Of a stretch of 64,000 nucleotides of DNA, positions 49,263 to 59,896 are shown in pieces (positions within the stretch are counted from its first letter, which is position 1; each line of letters starts with the position of its first letter). The notes under the pieces were generated by a model. It worked only from the letters and a program-made list of their open reading frames with translations. It was not told where the DNA came from and searched no databases. The stretch lies in assembly GCA_030435675.1 (NCBI GenBank), contig CM059624.1, positions 8,084,769 through 8,148,768 of the forward strand, written 5' to 3'. The stretch is from Steinernema hermaphroditum (taxonomy: Eukaryota; Nematoda; Chromadorea; Rhabditida; Steinernematidae). The position numbers and the translations under genes were made by a program.

Positions 49263-49893
49263 ATGAAGGCCGATCCGTCCTTCCGCTTCGACCCCAGGGA
49301 GTCGAAGCCTCAAGTGTCCTCGTTGGACCCACAGCTCTGCTCTCTTCCGAACCCTTCAAGCATTCCCTCATCAGTGGCCCCCTCAGAAGAAGGCATCTGT
49401 CGCCCTTCTTCTATCTGTCCGTCTAACCCCCAGAACCACTCGTGCTTCTCCTCCCACACGCACTGCGAAAACGTGTGGGTCGACATGAACTGCCTTCTGA
49501 AGGAGCAGATCCAGAGGAATCAGAGGTTCGCCGAGATCCTCTCCCCGGTGCGCAAAAGGGAGCAGCGGATGCTGGCGGAGAAGAAGAAACGCGCCGCGCA
49601 GAAGCAGAACATCCGAAGGAAGTTCTCGATCACCAACGGCTTCAAGGCAAAAGGTGAGGGGAGCCCCTTGTCCCCAACAGTTGCAATCGGGGTTTCTTTC
49701 GAGGACACACGAACCGAATTAATCATCTTGATCATACTTTCCCTGCACCGAGCTTTCAGCTTTCCAATGCGCGCCGAAGAACCACGGCCGAATCAGCGCA
49801 TCGATCAGCCGGTGGCAGAAGGAGATCAGCCGCCGTCGGCCCGTTCCTTCCACGAACGCGGCGGACATCGTGAAGACCGAGCCAATTCATTAA
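49263..49893 (+). CDS. unrecognised basic protein with a Cys/His-rich N-terminal half (174 aa)
   Basis: Two exons: 49263-49653 and 49760-49893 with a 106-nt GTGAGG...TTTCAG intron. Residues 30-90 are Ser/Pro-rich with spaced Cys and His (CRPSSICPSNPQNHSCFSS, HTHCENVW), which could be a metal site but matches no pattern I know. A strongly basic helical region follows (NQRFAEILSPVRKREQRM, then EKKKRAAQKQNIRRKF), consistent with nuclear location or nucleic-acid binding. It is not a bZIP because no leucine heptads follow. It ends only 130 bp from the convergent gene. Confidence 0.62.
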
Positions 49894-50021
49894 TCTTGAC
49901 CTCAGTGGGACGCTGTTTTATGCTGCACTTTCACGATCATATATACAAAAAGGAGTCATAAAGTTACTCACTTCCGGTGGAGGTCTTTGGGTGGAGGATA
50001 CGGTGCTTAGAGTCAGTACCT

Positions 50022-50714
50022 CTACATGGGCTGCTTCTAAAGGTCTGGGTTTTTCTCCCTATAAGGAGTTGATTTACCCGGCTCTTCGAAGGACAGCTTC
50101 TGAAGGCGAGCAGGTGCCACTGGAGGCAACAGGAGACGAGGACGACGGCAACTTCGACGGAGAGGAGCACTCCGAAGAAGATGTGTTTCGGATGGTCTCT
50201 AGTTCCGTCTTCAGAGAACGAGGAAGTGACGGAGGACTGGGTTTGCACTTACCTTCGGCGTGACGAGGCTTGAGGACGCCGCGTTTCGAGTGGGACTGCT
50301 CGAAGAGATCGAAGAAGGACACATAGACCACGATCGAGGCGAGCTTCACAAGACCGCCGAGGGCCTTGAAAGGAGAGGATACGGGAACGACCGGGAAGCA
50401 CTTACGCCCAGAAACACGCAGGGCCACACCAGATCGGTCTTCTGGCACTTGACCACAACGAGCGCGTGGACAAGGGCCATGAGCGGAATAGCCAGGACCA
50501 CCGCGGAGATCGGTAAGTGGGAGAGCGAGAGAATTGCCGAAAGGAGAAAGTAGATCGCGATGGAAGCGAGAACGATTCCCTAAAAATAGGAAGGGGTTAG
50601 GTGGGGACCAAGATGAAAAGGTCTCACCTTCTTGTGGTCCTTCTTTGCGATGTCTTCGAGGTGGCCACTTTCCGTAGCCTCCGTGTCGACGGGACGCGAG
50701 TTCAAGAAAAGCAT
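50022..50714 (-). CDS. small four-helix membrane protein, unknown family (172 aa)
   Basis: Five exons on the minus strand: 50714-50628, 50579-50406, 50364-50253, 50208-50078, 50036-50022. A hydrophilic N-terminus (29 residues) leads into helix 1 (GIVLASIAIYFLLSAIL), helix 2 (AVVLAIPLMALVHALVVV), helix 3 (LGGLVKLASIVVYVSFF) and helix 4 (IFFGVLLSVEVAVVLVSCCL). Both ends would lie on the same side, likely the cytosol. The final exon is only 15 nt (KQPM then stop); if the last 41-nt intron is retained, the frame continues 37 residues instead. A splice acceptor ends one base before the ATG. The topology is like tetraspan or MARVEL-type proteins, but no signature motif is visible. Confidence 0.72.
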
Positions 50715-51429
50715 TCTGAGAGTCAAAAATTGTGACTGACGCGAGTGTATTACCAGAAGCCGACTTATGATCGTGTCACATCACTCACACGACGAGCAAC
50801 AGTTGCTGCCCGGGGGTCGGTATTTGGGGGGCGCCAGGGGACCCAGAAGGGACCAAACCCGTGAGTCAAGAAGCTGACAACAGAGGGCGGGAGTGGCAAA
50901 AACAGGCGATCGGACATGGCAGCCGGTCGTAAATATAATTAATGTTTGTATATTTGTTTTGTCCAGGACGAGAATCTCAGCAACGGAAGCGATCAATCCT
51001 CGACGGCCGGATTCCACAGGATCACAGGATGTCAGAGGACTCCTCTCAGAGAAACTCAGGAGAGTCCCGGGGACAAGTAGAACCCGGGTAGGTTGGCAGA
51101 CGGGTGAATTACGCGGAGGTGTAACAATGAGTAATTGGACGCGTAAAGTGGCAAAATATGAATTGCCGGCGGATCGTGCGCCGCGACGCTTCGGGTTGGC
51201 ACGTGCTACGCCGATCGACCAAAAAACAAATGGCGCAGATCCGTCGAGTCAGAAAAATAAAATATGAAAACTAAAGCGACCGCAACAGCCGAAGAGTGAC
51301 GCAGGGGTGCCCGCAGATTACCCCCGGCCCGACCCCTCAGATTCGGAGTTGGAAGGAAGCGATTGTTTTCGACTGATTTCGAGGCGATCGACGAAAAGAA
51401 AACAATCAGAAGTGATCGATGTGTGGGAG
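50715..51429. other. intergenic stretch
   Basis: No gene seen. AATAAA near 51256 on the plus strand has no convincing gene in front of it. Confidence 0.45.
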
Positions 51430-51435
51430 TTTATT
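51430..51435 (-). terminator. polyadenylation signal of the dehydrogenase gene
   Basis: AATAAA on the minus strand 10 nt after the stop codon. Confidence 0.65.
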
Positions 51436-51445
51436 CCGAGAACGG

Positions 51446-52786
51446 TTAAGGCATCATCTGGAGGGATCGGCCGAAGTGGGAGGCGGCGCTGCAATTCGCC
51501 AGTGTGGAGCCTCCGTCGACGACAAGGCAGTGGCCAGTCACGTATCCGGCGTCCCGGTTGTCCGCCAAGAAGCCGATGGAGCGCGCGATTTCGTCGACGG
51601 AGCCGAAGCGGCCCAGAGGCGTCGCCACCTCGATGGACTCCTCGAACTGAAAGGAAGGTGAGAATCTCGGGGCGGAGTACCCACCTTCTTGTAGAGGACC
51701 TCGTTGACGCCTTGTCTTGTGATCAGATTCGTGTTGATGAAGCCGGGGCTGAAAGTGGCCGGGTTAGGGTTTATCGTCTCCGTCAGTTAGAGCACTTTAT
51801 GGCGTTGACTCGGACTCCGTGGGTAGCGAGGTCCAGGGCGACGTTGCGAGTGAACTGGTCGACGGCGGCCTTCGAGGTCGAGTAGAAGGTCTGCCGGCAG
51901 AGCTAGAATCTTGAGGTTTGAGGCGCAAAAATTAAGGCGTTCTTTGAGGGCTCTAACCAATCGCTTTTCTCTCCGCCATGGAGTTCAGCGGCTTCTCAAA
52001 ACCGAGAAGGCCAGCTTCGCAACCCCATGCCTCGTTTGAAACTGATCAGAATTCTGATGTTGCTCTCTGAGCTCGCTGCTTGGCCAAGCTCAAAATAGTG
52101 ACCAAACGTTATTTAGAGATACACTTCGCGAATGTTTTCGTGAAACTTGAAACTTGCTGATAAGATAAACACCTAAGCAACATACGGGAACGGTGGAGGA
52201 GATGCTGCTGACGTTGACGATGTTCCCCTTCGTCTTCTTAAGTTCCTCAACGCAGATCTGAGTCATCTGGACGACGCTAAACCGAAAAAGTGAGCTTATC
52301 GTAGTCCTCAAGGGGTACCTCTTCAGGTTGAGGTCCATAAGTTTCTCGTAGACGACGATCGGATCCGCGACGGTTGACGTCTTGTGACCCTCGACGAAGA
52401 GCGCCCCGGCGTTGTTGATCTACAGAAGAAGGTATCTCCTCGACGGAGCATCTCTCACCAAGATGTCGAGTTTCCCGAAAGTCGCCAGCGTGGCCTCGAG
52501 CAGCCTCTTCTGCACCCCAGAGTCCGTTATGTCGCCGGCAACGCAGACGACATCGGAGTCGTGGGCGCCTTCGGCCACGCATCGCCTCTTCGTCTCCTCG
52601 AGTTCCTCAGAATTCCGACCCAAGACGACCAGCTTGGCGCCTTCTTGGGCGAAGTAGACGGCCACTCCGCGGCCAATGCCCGAACTGGCCCCTGCATCGG
52701 AGGTATACGGCACCTCTGCGCTGAAGAGACCTACCGGTGACTATGGTAGACTTCCCAGAGAATCGCTTTTCAGAGAGTCGAACCAT
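51446..52786 (-). CDS. short-chain dehydrogenase/reductase (282 aa)
   Basis: Seven exons on the minus strand: 52786-52735, 52691-52459, 52419-52319, 52276-52186, 51902-51796, 51748-51685, 51646-51446. This is a classical SDR: cofactor motif TGASSGIGRG followed by a VVLGRNSEEL strand whose Arg suggests NADP(H), the INNAGA motif, the catalytic Ser region NIVNVSSISSTVP, the YSTSK active site (Tyr-x-x-x-Lys), VRVNAINPGFINTNL, and VVDGGSTL near the end. It belongs to the FabG-like/dhs group, which is abundant in nematodes; the substrate cannot be told from sequence. The intron between exons 4 and 5 is long (283 nt). One splice junction spaces the catalytic Ser and Tyr normally, which supports the model. 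Confidence 0.9.
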
Positions 52787-53729
52787 TTTGGGAAGGGAGA
52801 AAGCGGAGTATGGAGGGTCACAGAGTGGCGCTTATCGTTATCAACGTCTAAATAAGAGTTCTGGGAGCACTTATCGCCTAGCAGATGGCTCCGAAGCGTG
52901 AGAAACTATGCAGACGGTCTGCTGTGCGTCTCCAGCGATTCCGGAACTGAGTCAACAATGTCAACAGATGCAGATTCTTCCAGAAGCAGAGGTCAATCTA
53001 TGCCTTCAAAAGAAGCCGAGTTTCTTGCTGAAAATACTAAGACGGGGAAATGTCGACGATTTCGAAACAAATGCTGAACGCGGCGGGGTTCCGGAGCCTC
53101 TCGAGGACTCTGAGCTGATGATATTATGTCGAAAGTGGAAGGTGGTGTCGATGGACAGGCTTTCTACAGATTGTGCTTCAAGAAAAACTAATCTGATCGA
53201 GCGATCCCGATCGCCACACTTCCGTCTCGCCACTTTTTTTACTTTTTTTCAGTGCATCAGATTCCAGGCAGAGTCCGCAGATGAATCGAATCGAGTAGAT
53301 ATAGTAGAAGGCATGCGATAGGCGATAGCATCGACGGACTTGTCAAAACTTTGAAGTGCCTCATCATCCTGTAGGCATACTTCCCGAGGTCCCTACAGTT
53401 CATCTCTGTCGGGCTATTATCAGTGGGAAACCAGAATGGCACCGCTGCTTGCAGTCTTTCCTAGTCACTTATAGCCACCACTGCCGATCGACGCGAGAGG
53501 ACATACCACATCGAGGGCCTCTAAAAACTCAATACAGAGCCGTGAGTCGAGTCAGCTCAAAGAGTTTGCAACCCTTGCTCATCAAAGGAACTGGCTGTGC
53601 GTTTCCCCGGTCCTCGAGCAATTCAGATCCACAATTAAAAGTCCCCGAGTGTCTTCTGGTATCTTCACTCCCACAGAAAGGCGTTGCTGGTCGGCAAACT
53701 CCGCGCCGTGGCGTCGCCTTTTACAACCC
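52787..53729. other. intergenic stretch with weak coding fragments
   Basis: A minus-strand piece near 53257-53442 (NCRDLGKYAYRMMRHFKVL) reads like protein but has no start, no clear splice partners and no family. Nothing else is supportable. Confidence 0.35.
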
Positions 53730-53735
53730 TTTATT
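53730..53735 (-). terminator. candidate polyadenylation signal
   Basis: AATAAA on the minus strand, 70 nt after the stop of the candidate gene at 53806-54138. Confidence 0.35.
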
Positions 53736-53805
53736 CATATGGGGCTCCGACTGCTCCGCTCCTCGTTATCAGAATCTCGTAGTCCGACCAAAGAACGGAC
53801 GTGGC

Positions 53806-54138
53806 TTATCGTAGCCGATGACAAAAACAGATGACTTCAAAGGCCAACACACGTAGCTTTGCCACTCGTACAAGCATCACTGCATGATCTCTGAGATTTG
53901 GAACGACCGTCCACATCTTCACACTACATCCGACGGTCTCCTTCAGTCCCCCATCATCTCGCTGGATGTCGCCTATTCGGCCTTGAAAGCATCCGTAGCT
54001 CTCCGTTCCCCCGCACAATCGACGTGAATCATCTTCCGTCCCGTCCAAAAATGCGCTTTCTGCACCCGTCGGACGCCTCTGCAGCATCGTCTGCCGCCGT
54101 CCGCTCCCGCCTCTGCAACTCCGCGCCGCCGAGTCCAT
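53806..54138 (-). CDS. candidate small protein, unrecognised (110 aa)
   Basis: An ATG-initiated frame in good context (CAAAATGG) runs 110 codons on the minus strand and is followed by AATAAA. Central residues (GRIGDIQRDDGGLKETVG, MWTVVPNLRDHAVMLVRV) look like folded protein; the first 30 residues are low-complexity Arg/Gly/Ser. There is no signal peptide and no known motif. No intron is needed. It may be real, a fragment of a larger gene, or chance. Confidence 0.3.
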   Translation of the reverse strand: MDSAARSCRGGSGRRQTMLQRRPTGAESAFLDGTEDDSRRLCGGTESYGCFQGRIGDIQRDDGGLKETVGCSVKMWTVVPNLRDHAVMLVRVAKLRVLAFEVICFCHRLR

Positions 54139-55895
54139 TTTGATTCACTCTGGGATCGGACGATATCGGTGGACTGGCCGAGAGGTCACGGATACCGTCG
54201 CCAAAAACAAGCGGGTTCCCCGCTTGGCGCGCCGCCAGAGTCGTCGAGGAATGTCTTCGTCGAGGAGGCAGCAGTGTCGACTCGAATTAATGATCGCACT
54301 CCGCTCGGGTGCCGGAATATTGTTTACGACGCTATTTTCGAAGCCGCGCCACTACGTGTCGTGTCAACCTTACCCTTCTGTGTTTGGGAAGACGCCTCGT
54401 CTCCGGGGAAAGACGTCGTCGGGCGACGTGAGACGAGTGCGGAGATTAGGTGCCCCTGTTTGCTGAGAGTTAGGAATGCACTTTGGGACGATTTGATACG
54501 GCGCGGATCGTCTGTGCCTTGTTGTCCATCGTGGCGACCGAAAGTGCAGCGCCGCGAAGGGACTGTTTTGAGATCGGCGGCGACGGAGAAAAGCGTCGTC
54601 TTCTGGCAGCTCCAAAAAACGGAAAAGCAGCGCGTGATTCCGATCCGCGTCGATCACTGATCGCCGAGAGTTTTTGTTGGCGCGGCGTCCGTAATCGCTC
54701 TTTGTCATCACCACGGGAATCTGCTCTCCCGATCGCCGGTGCAAAACAGTTCCTCGCACGGCCGTCGATTCCTCTTCCGTCCCAAAGAGCGCTCAGTGCC
54801 CTGAACTTTGCACCCGCGGGGCTTTTCCCGACCCCACAACGGCGACTCCGATTCAAAACGGGCGTTTGCAGCGATGTCCACATGCGGAGATCACGTGAAG
54901 AAGGTGCGACGCGACCAAAAACCGCGCAGAGCGCCTCCCCCGGACCCTCCTACCCGCGCCCCTACATAAGGGCGCCCCTTCCCGGTCACTTCAGCCTGCA
55001 GAGCGGGCCTGGCCGGACGACACGTAGCTGAAGACGTCGCACCCGACGGTGTAATGTCAGCAGCCATGTGACTACCGTACCATTCCATGAGAAACATCAA
55101 GGTGTAAACCACACAGAATCGGCCATTTGCATCGCACGTCTTCGCGCCTAGAACGACGGCGGCGCCTCAAAGATCGCGTCGCCCGACGGGCCGAGCTTTC
55201 GTCGCCGCAGTCCGTCCGCGCGCACCCACACCACCAGGTTCCGATCGTTCGTTCGGTATGAACGCCTAAAACATCTAGAAGCCATAGCCATAGTATAACG
55301 GTTCCAAGCGGCGCCCATGACTCCCAAGGCCCGCGTCCTGAAAGGCCACACATGGTGGCGCTTCCGGAAGGTGTTTACGCGCCGCGGGATTGCATCAGCT
55401 GAAACGCGGCGTCGTTGAAGTCCCCCGAGCACTCCAAACGCGTCTTCTTTTCAGGTCACCTCCTTCAACTTCGCTCCAAGCGCCTTCTCCGCTCCTCGCC
55501 ACTCTCGCCCTCGCAGCTCTCGCTCCTCCAGCTCCACGCTCACTCAGCTCAGAACTCGGCTGCCACCAGTTCAGTTCCCCTCAGCCTCTTCTTCTCGACT
55601 CTTCTTCGACTCAACCGGTAGGTCCTTTTTCCGCGACTTCTTCCATCGCGTATCTCGCGTCTCACGCGTTTCGAACCTTCGCGACTGTTTTCTCTTCTTC
55701 TCGTTTTTCCCACGTGGAGGCGCCCGTCGTCGCCATCAATCTCTCTCCGTCTCCGCCGTTCGGTCGCCGTCCGACTCCCACTTCGTCTTCTCCTTCGCTC
55801 TTCGTCCGTATATGTGGTCGTGCGCCGCCGGGTTCGCCTGCCGAAACTGCCTCTGAATTCCTCCGGGCTCTCGTCTCCCCGAATCCCATCTACCT
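54139..55895. other. intergenic; probable leader exon of the bZIP gene at its right end
   Basis: No ORF with an ATG and family support. From about 55441 to 55618 lies a strongly CT-rich segment without any ATG, bounded by a TTCTTTTCAG acceptor and a GTAGGT donor; it looks like a 5' untranslated exon of the downstream bZIP gene. Confidence 0.4.
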
Positions 55896-56090
55896 ATGGT
55901 TACTGTGTGCTGCTGCGTTCGAAGCCGTTGCCATTGTCTTCTGCCCCGCTGCCACCAGGTCTACGTGGCCTCGCTGGTCCTTGCCGAGAAGAAGCTGTTC
56001 CTCGCCGAGATCGTCAGCCCCGACGACGTCGACATCCAAGTCAACTGGTTCATTGAGTCCGATCGGCGTCGTCTTCTGCTCATCGACTGA
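55896..56090 (+). CDS. upstream ORF of the ATF4-like gene (64 aa)
   Basis: ATG at 55896 opens 64 codons to TGA at 56090, ending 108 nt before the bZIP start. From residue 22 the codons are highly GC3-biased and encode an orderly peptide (VYVASLVLAEKKLFLAEIV, then DDVDIQVNWFIESDRRRLL), so it is probably translated. ATF4-family mRNAs carry upstream ORFs that make translation of the main frame depend on eIF2 phosphorylation, so this ORF is a natural candidate for that role. A CCACCAG acceptor at its middle (55958) could instead make the second half an exon of another product lacking this ATG. Confidence 0.45.
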   Translation: MVTVCCCVRSRCHCLLPRCHQVYVASLVLAEKKLFLAEIVSPDDVDIQVNWFIESDRRRLLLID

Positions 56091-56198
56091 ATCGCTCGCT
56101 CCTAGGGCCTTTAGTGTAGGTTGGCACGCTGAGTAACTAACTAGCTGGGCGCACTGTCGATTCCCCGTTCGGACTCGCCTCACAGAGCTGTTGCAGAT

Positions 56199-58020
56199 AT
56201 GTCCCTCTTCCAACGTGACTACACCTTCGTCGACTCCCTGATCGCCACCAACGGCCTCGAGCAGCTTCGTGACGACATCGCCGCCCGTGAGAACCTGCTC
56301 TCGAAAGCCGAAATCGCCATCGGACTGGAAGCGGCCTCGGCCGGACGTGTGGGATTATCTCAAGACGACGACGCGCCTGATTGTCGGAGTCTAATCACCA
56401 CCGAAGGTGCCGCCGTCGACGCATTCTTCGAGGCTCCGCTCGCCTCCGCCGAGCAGTCGGTTTGGCAGGGCCAATGGCCTCTCGCCGACGCCGATTCTCT
56501 TTTTATCGAGGACCTCACCCCCCTCGCCACTGTCGTCGGTGTAGGTCTCCTCGGTTTCTCCGCTCCCTACCGTAACCCTTCAGGACGCCGAGTCGCGGGT
56601 TCGCTGTGGTACCAACTGCTCGTACTGCCGGTATCGGGTCAATCTCTCGCACGGCACCCCGCCTGGCGGGCCCAAGTGCTGTGTTAAGCGGGCCTACACC
56701 CCGCCACCGAAGTCAAAACGCTCCTCATCATCTTGCGCTTGGAACGGTGCTATCTCCTCGTGCTGTTTTATGCGAGGCTCCACTACGAGCATGGTAGGTC
56801 CCTGCCGTGCCCCCGAGCCTCATGACTCCGCTTCAGTCCCCCGGAATGTCGTCGCGAGTTCACGGCGCCGGTCTCCACCACGTAAGTGTCGCCTCTCCTC
56901 GGTCTCCGAATCCTCGAACTTTTCAGAGCACCGCGATCGCCGACGGCCAACAGTGCTTTATTTTTAACGACACGCGAATCGACACCGTCTCCCAGTCGCG
57001 ATTTGTGCGTCGCTCCGCGCCTACTTCCACCGGACAGCATTGTTGGGAAACTGTAAGCCTCAGACCCCCTCCCTTACCGGACTACCGTATTCCAGTGTGC
57101 CCGAAGCGAGTTACAACTTCAGCAGTGTCTTCTCGGGGCCCAATGAGCAGAATCAGTCGCCGCCCAGCTACCCTTCTTCAGTCTCCCCTAACCCTCCGTT
57201 CTCGCCGCCATCCTACTCATTCATCCCCCGGCAAAAGCCCTCTCCCTCCCCCTTCTTCTCCTACCTTCCCGCCTCCAGCAGCAACTTCCCCTCGCCACAG
57301 CACCAAGACCTCCTCAGCGACGCCAAGAAGCGTTGGCTCGACGCGATCATCGAAGAGACGCGCGTGGAGATCTACAGCCAAAGAACACTTCAGAGCGGCT
57401 CCGACGCCCGTTCTCCCCTCCAGAAGCGCCCCTTCGACGCCTCCCCGGACGTCCAAGAGGTCCCCAGCCGCAAACGCAGTCGTCCGAGCTCGGACCTCGA
57501 GGAACCGGCCGTCGCCACAGCCACCCAGGCCGACCTGGTGGTCGTCGGCAGTCGGAAGTACCTTCTGGTTCCCGTCGAGGACGAGTCCGAAGACTCCGGA
57601 ATCTCCGACGAGAACGACATCCGAATCTGCGACTCTCCCGATGCCGTAAGAGGCGCTCTCCCACGCCTTCATCATCGTCCCTTTCAGAACTTTGTCTCGA
57701 GCAGCTCCGACTCGGCCGAGAGCCAAGTAGCGCCCCCCCAGAAGGCGCCGACGAAACGATGCCACTCGCTGGCCGGGCTGAGCGCCGAGGAGGTCGCCGA
57801 ACGCAAGAAGGAACAGAACCGCAAGGCGGCCGCCCGCTACCGCCGCAAACAGCGCGAAACCTTCGAAGCCGACCGCAACGACCTCGTCTACTTCGAGAAG
57901 CGAAATCGCGAGCTCCGCGCCACGGCCCTGAACCTCGAGAGGGAGATCCGCAAGTACAAGGAGGCCATCATCCGCGAGGTCGCACCCTCCCACCCCAAGC
58001 TCGAACTCCTCGTCTCCTAA
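56199..58020 (+). CDS. atf-4-like: ATF4-like bZIP transcription factor (about 529 aa; middle exons uncertain)
   Basis: Preferred model: exons 56199-56540, 56584-56793, 56837-56881, 56927-57004, 57064-57645, 57688-58020, all joined in phase 0. The start (MSLFQRDYTF) follows a TTGCAG acceptor by two bases. The N-terminal exon is acidic (LADADSLFIEDLTPL), like an activation domain. The fifth exon is Pro/Ser-rich and ends with an EDSGISDEND segment that fits the DSGxxS phosphodegron of ATF4. The last exon holds the bZIP: basic region KKEQNRKAAARYRRKQRE, then a leucine-zipper helix. The asparagine and alanines of the DNA-contact motif are intact. The bZIP half contains no Met, so upstream exons are required. 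A second set of splice sites (exon 4 to 57052, exon 5 from 57096) would instead connect a different open frame through exons 2-4 to the bZIP, so the middle is unresolved. Confidence 0.75.
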
Positions 58021-58300
58021 CGTTGATCGCTCTGCTGCTGGTCCTTGAATCTCCCCTCCCTACCGTACCGTATCCTCTCCGTCCCCTTCGTCCGTCAGGC
58101 GGCGGAATAGTTTTCCTGTTTGTATTTCTCATCAACATCCAATTATCCGTTCGTTTCCTATCGTGTGCGATGTTTTCATGGTCGCACCTTTATTTTGCAT
58201 TCATCCAAGTACAACATATATATTTATCCTTCCTCGAGAGGTCGAAACCAGGGGACACACTCCGTCCAGTTCAACAAACAAAGGTCCCTTTTTCGGCACT

Positions 58301-58306
58301 AATAAA
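58301..58306 (+). terminator. polyadenylation signal of the bZIP gene
   Basis: AATAAA about 280 nt after the stop codon. Confidence 0.65.
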
Positions 58307-59896
58307 GCTCATTGCGAGCCTTATTAAACGCTCTCGGCCGCCACTTTGGCACGGCGCCTCTAGGGCATCCACAAACCCTGAGGATCGGCTTTGCAATGGC
58401 CGAATTCCGGTGGATGAAGCGCGCGCCTGATGAGATGAAATGACACCTTTCGGAGTACAGAGGTCGTTTGGGAGAAAACGGCCGATGACGAATCGCCTCA
58501 AAAGCCTCGTCGTCGCCATTGTTGCAGAACAGCACGTGCACTAACAGACCCGATGATGAAAAGCGCCACCTGGGCCTCGAGCACCGACGTCGGAGGCATG
58601 TCCGGAATCTCGGGGAAAACAACCCTTTGTTTACTTCGAAGGGACTCGTCGATTATGCCCCCTAATTAGCCATCAAATCGTTAGAGAATAATCGACGAAA
58701 ACTCTCCATTAATTCTCTGAATTCTGGAGAAACAACGGTTACGGTAAGGTCTTCCGTGCGTCTTCCGCAAAACAAACCCGTATACGTCAGCGTTTTTGCA
58801 CCCAATTCGATTAGGCCCACCCCCATTTGCCATGCATGGGCGTTTAAGAAGAATCGCCGGAATTACTAGAGGAGTGTTGTGGCGCCGGAAAGAGGACCGA
58901 CGACCACTCTTCCAGGAGTGACGAGCGAGAACGAGTTACCCTCGTTTGCTCTAACAAATCTCATTCGACACGAAACTCAATTGATCCCTAACGTGTTTTC
59001 CACGAACACGGCTGCAGAGGGATACGGTAGACCCCTACACATACAGAAACAGCGTAGCCCGTTTCAGATTGTTTTCCTTTTTTTTGTGAAGAAGCCATTT
59101 AACACCTTTGTTTTTCAACTCATTATCTGGCGCATCATCGGCGGCTTCGAATTCCTTGACGCTAAAAATGGCGCCTTTTCTCTGTCCGAATCAAGGCCCT
59201 AATCCGATCGGGGAAAGGAGATTACCGCTCGGACGTGAAACGCTGTAGATTCGAGGGGAAATCGCCTCGATTCGGAGGAAGCCGAGGACGCCGTCGTCAG
59301 CAAACATCAGAGGACTCTTCTGTTTCTTCCGTGTGCGTCAGCGTCCTAGGCCTACAGTAATCCGGGGAGAGATCAAGGCTGCTCTTTCCGACTGGGGATG
59401 TGACTGACGTGGGTTTCAGGAAACGAGATGTTATCTGCCAATATGTTTATTGTTGTCACCATCGAGGCAAAACAACCTTCGAATCCGCCCTCACACGGCC
59501 AGTCCAATCCAGAGGCCAATCAACGCAGTAATAAGCCCGATCCCCAGACGGCTTCCTCATCACGCCTGCTCAGCCTCATCAATCAAAGCCACATATGGTC
59601 GACGGGCGTCATCGCTTAGGGGTGCCCGCAAAAAGGGAATCCTCTTCCCGCCTGACCCGTTAATTGGAGCGCTCTGCGCGATCGTAAACTTGAGGACAAA
59701 ATTAATTCCCATCGCTTTGCAAGGCGTGCGCCCTCCGTCACCTTCTAAGTTCCAGAGTGCAAGGCTTTCCAGGGCCTAGGCTCTGCCTCCGGGGCCACGC
59801 CCCTGGCCGCGCAACGCCTCTTCCCCTCAGTTTCCAGCTTCGCCCGGCTCCGACCCTCCGCCTCGCTCGTCTTCTGACTCCGAACCCCTTTCCAGA
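58307..59896. other. intergenic stretch
   Basis: No supportable gene. TACGGTA/TACAGTA motifs occur at about 58741, 59024 and 59355. Confidence 0.5.

Noticed and set aside
54483..55031. 182-codon frame resembling a signal peptide at its start
   Set aside because: Begins at TTG without an ATG, and the following sequence is low-complexity Arg/Ser/Pro with no splice or polyadenylation support.
56584..56793. Nanos-like zinc finger suggested by the CxxC, SH and CC residues in one frame
   Set aside because: The spacing between cysteines and histidine is too short and the second half of the motif is absent; another frame over the same exon is equally open.
57333..58430. 365-codon open frame on the plus strand
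   Set aside because: Out-of-frame shadow of the bZIP exons that runs through the intron and the 3' untranslated region.
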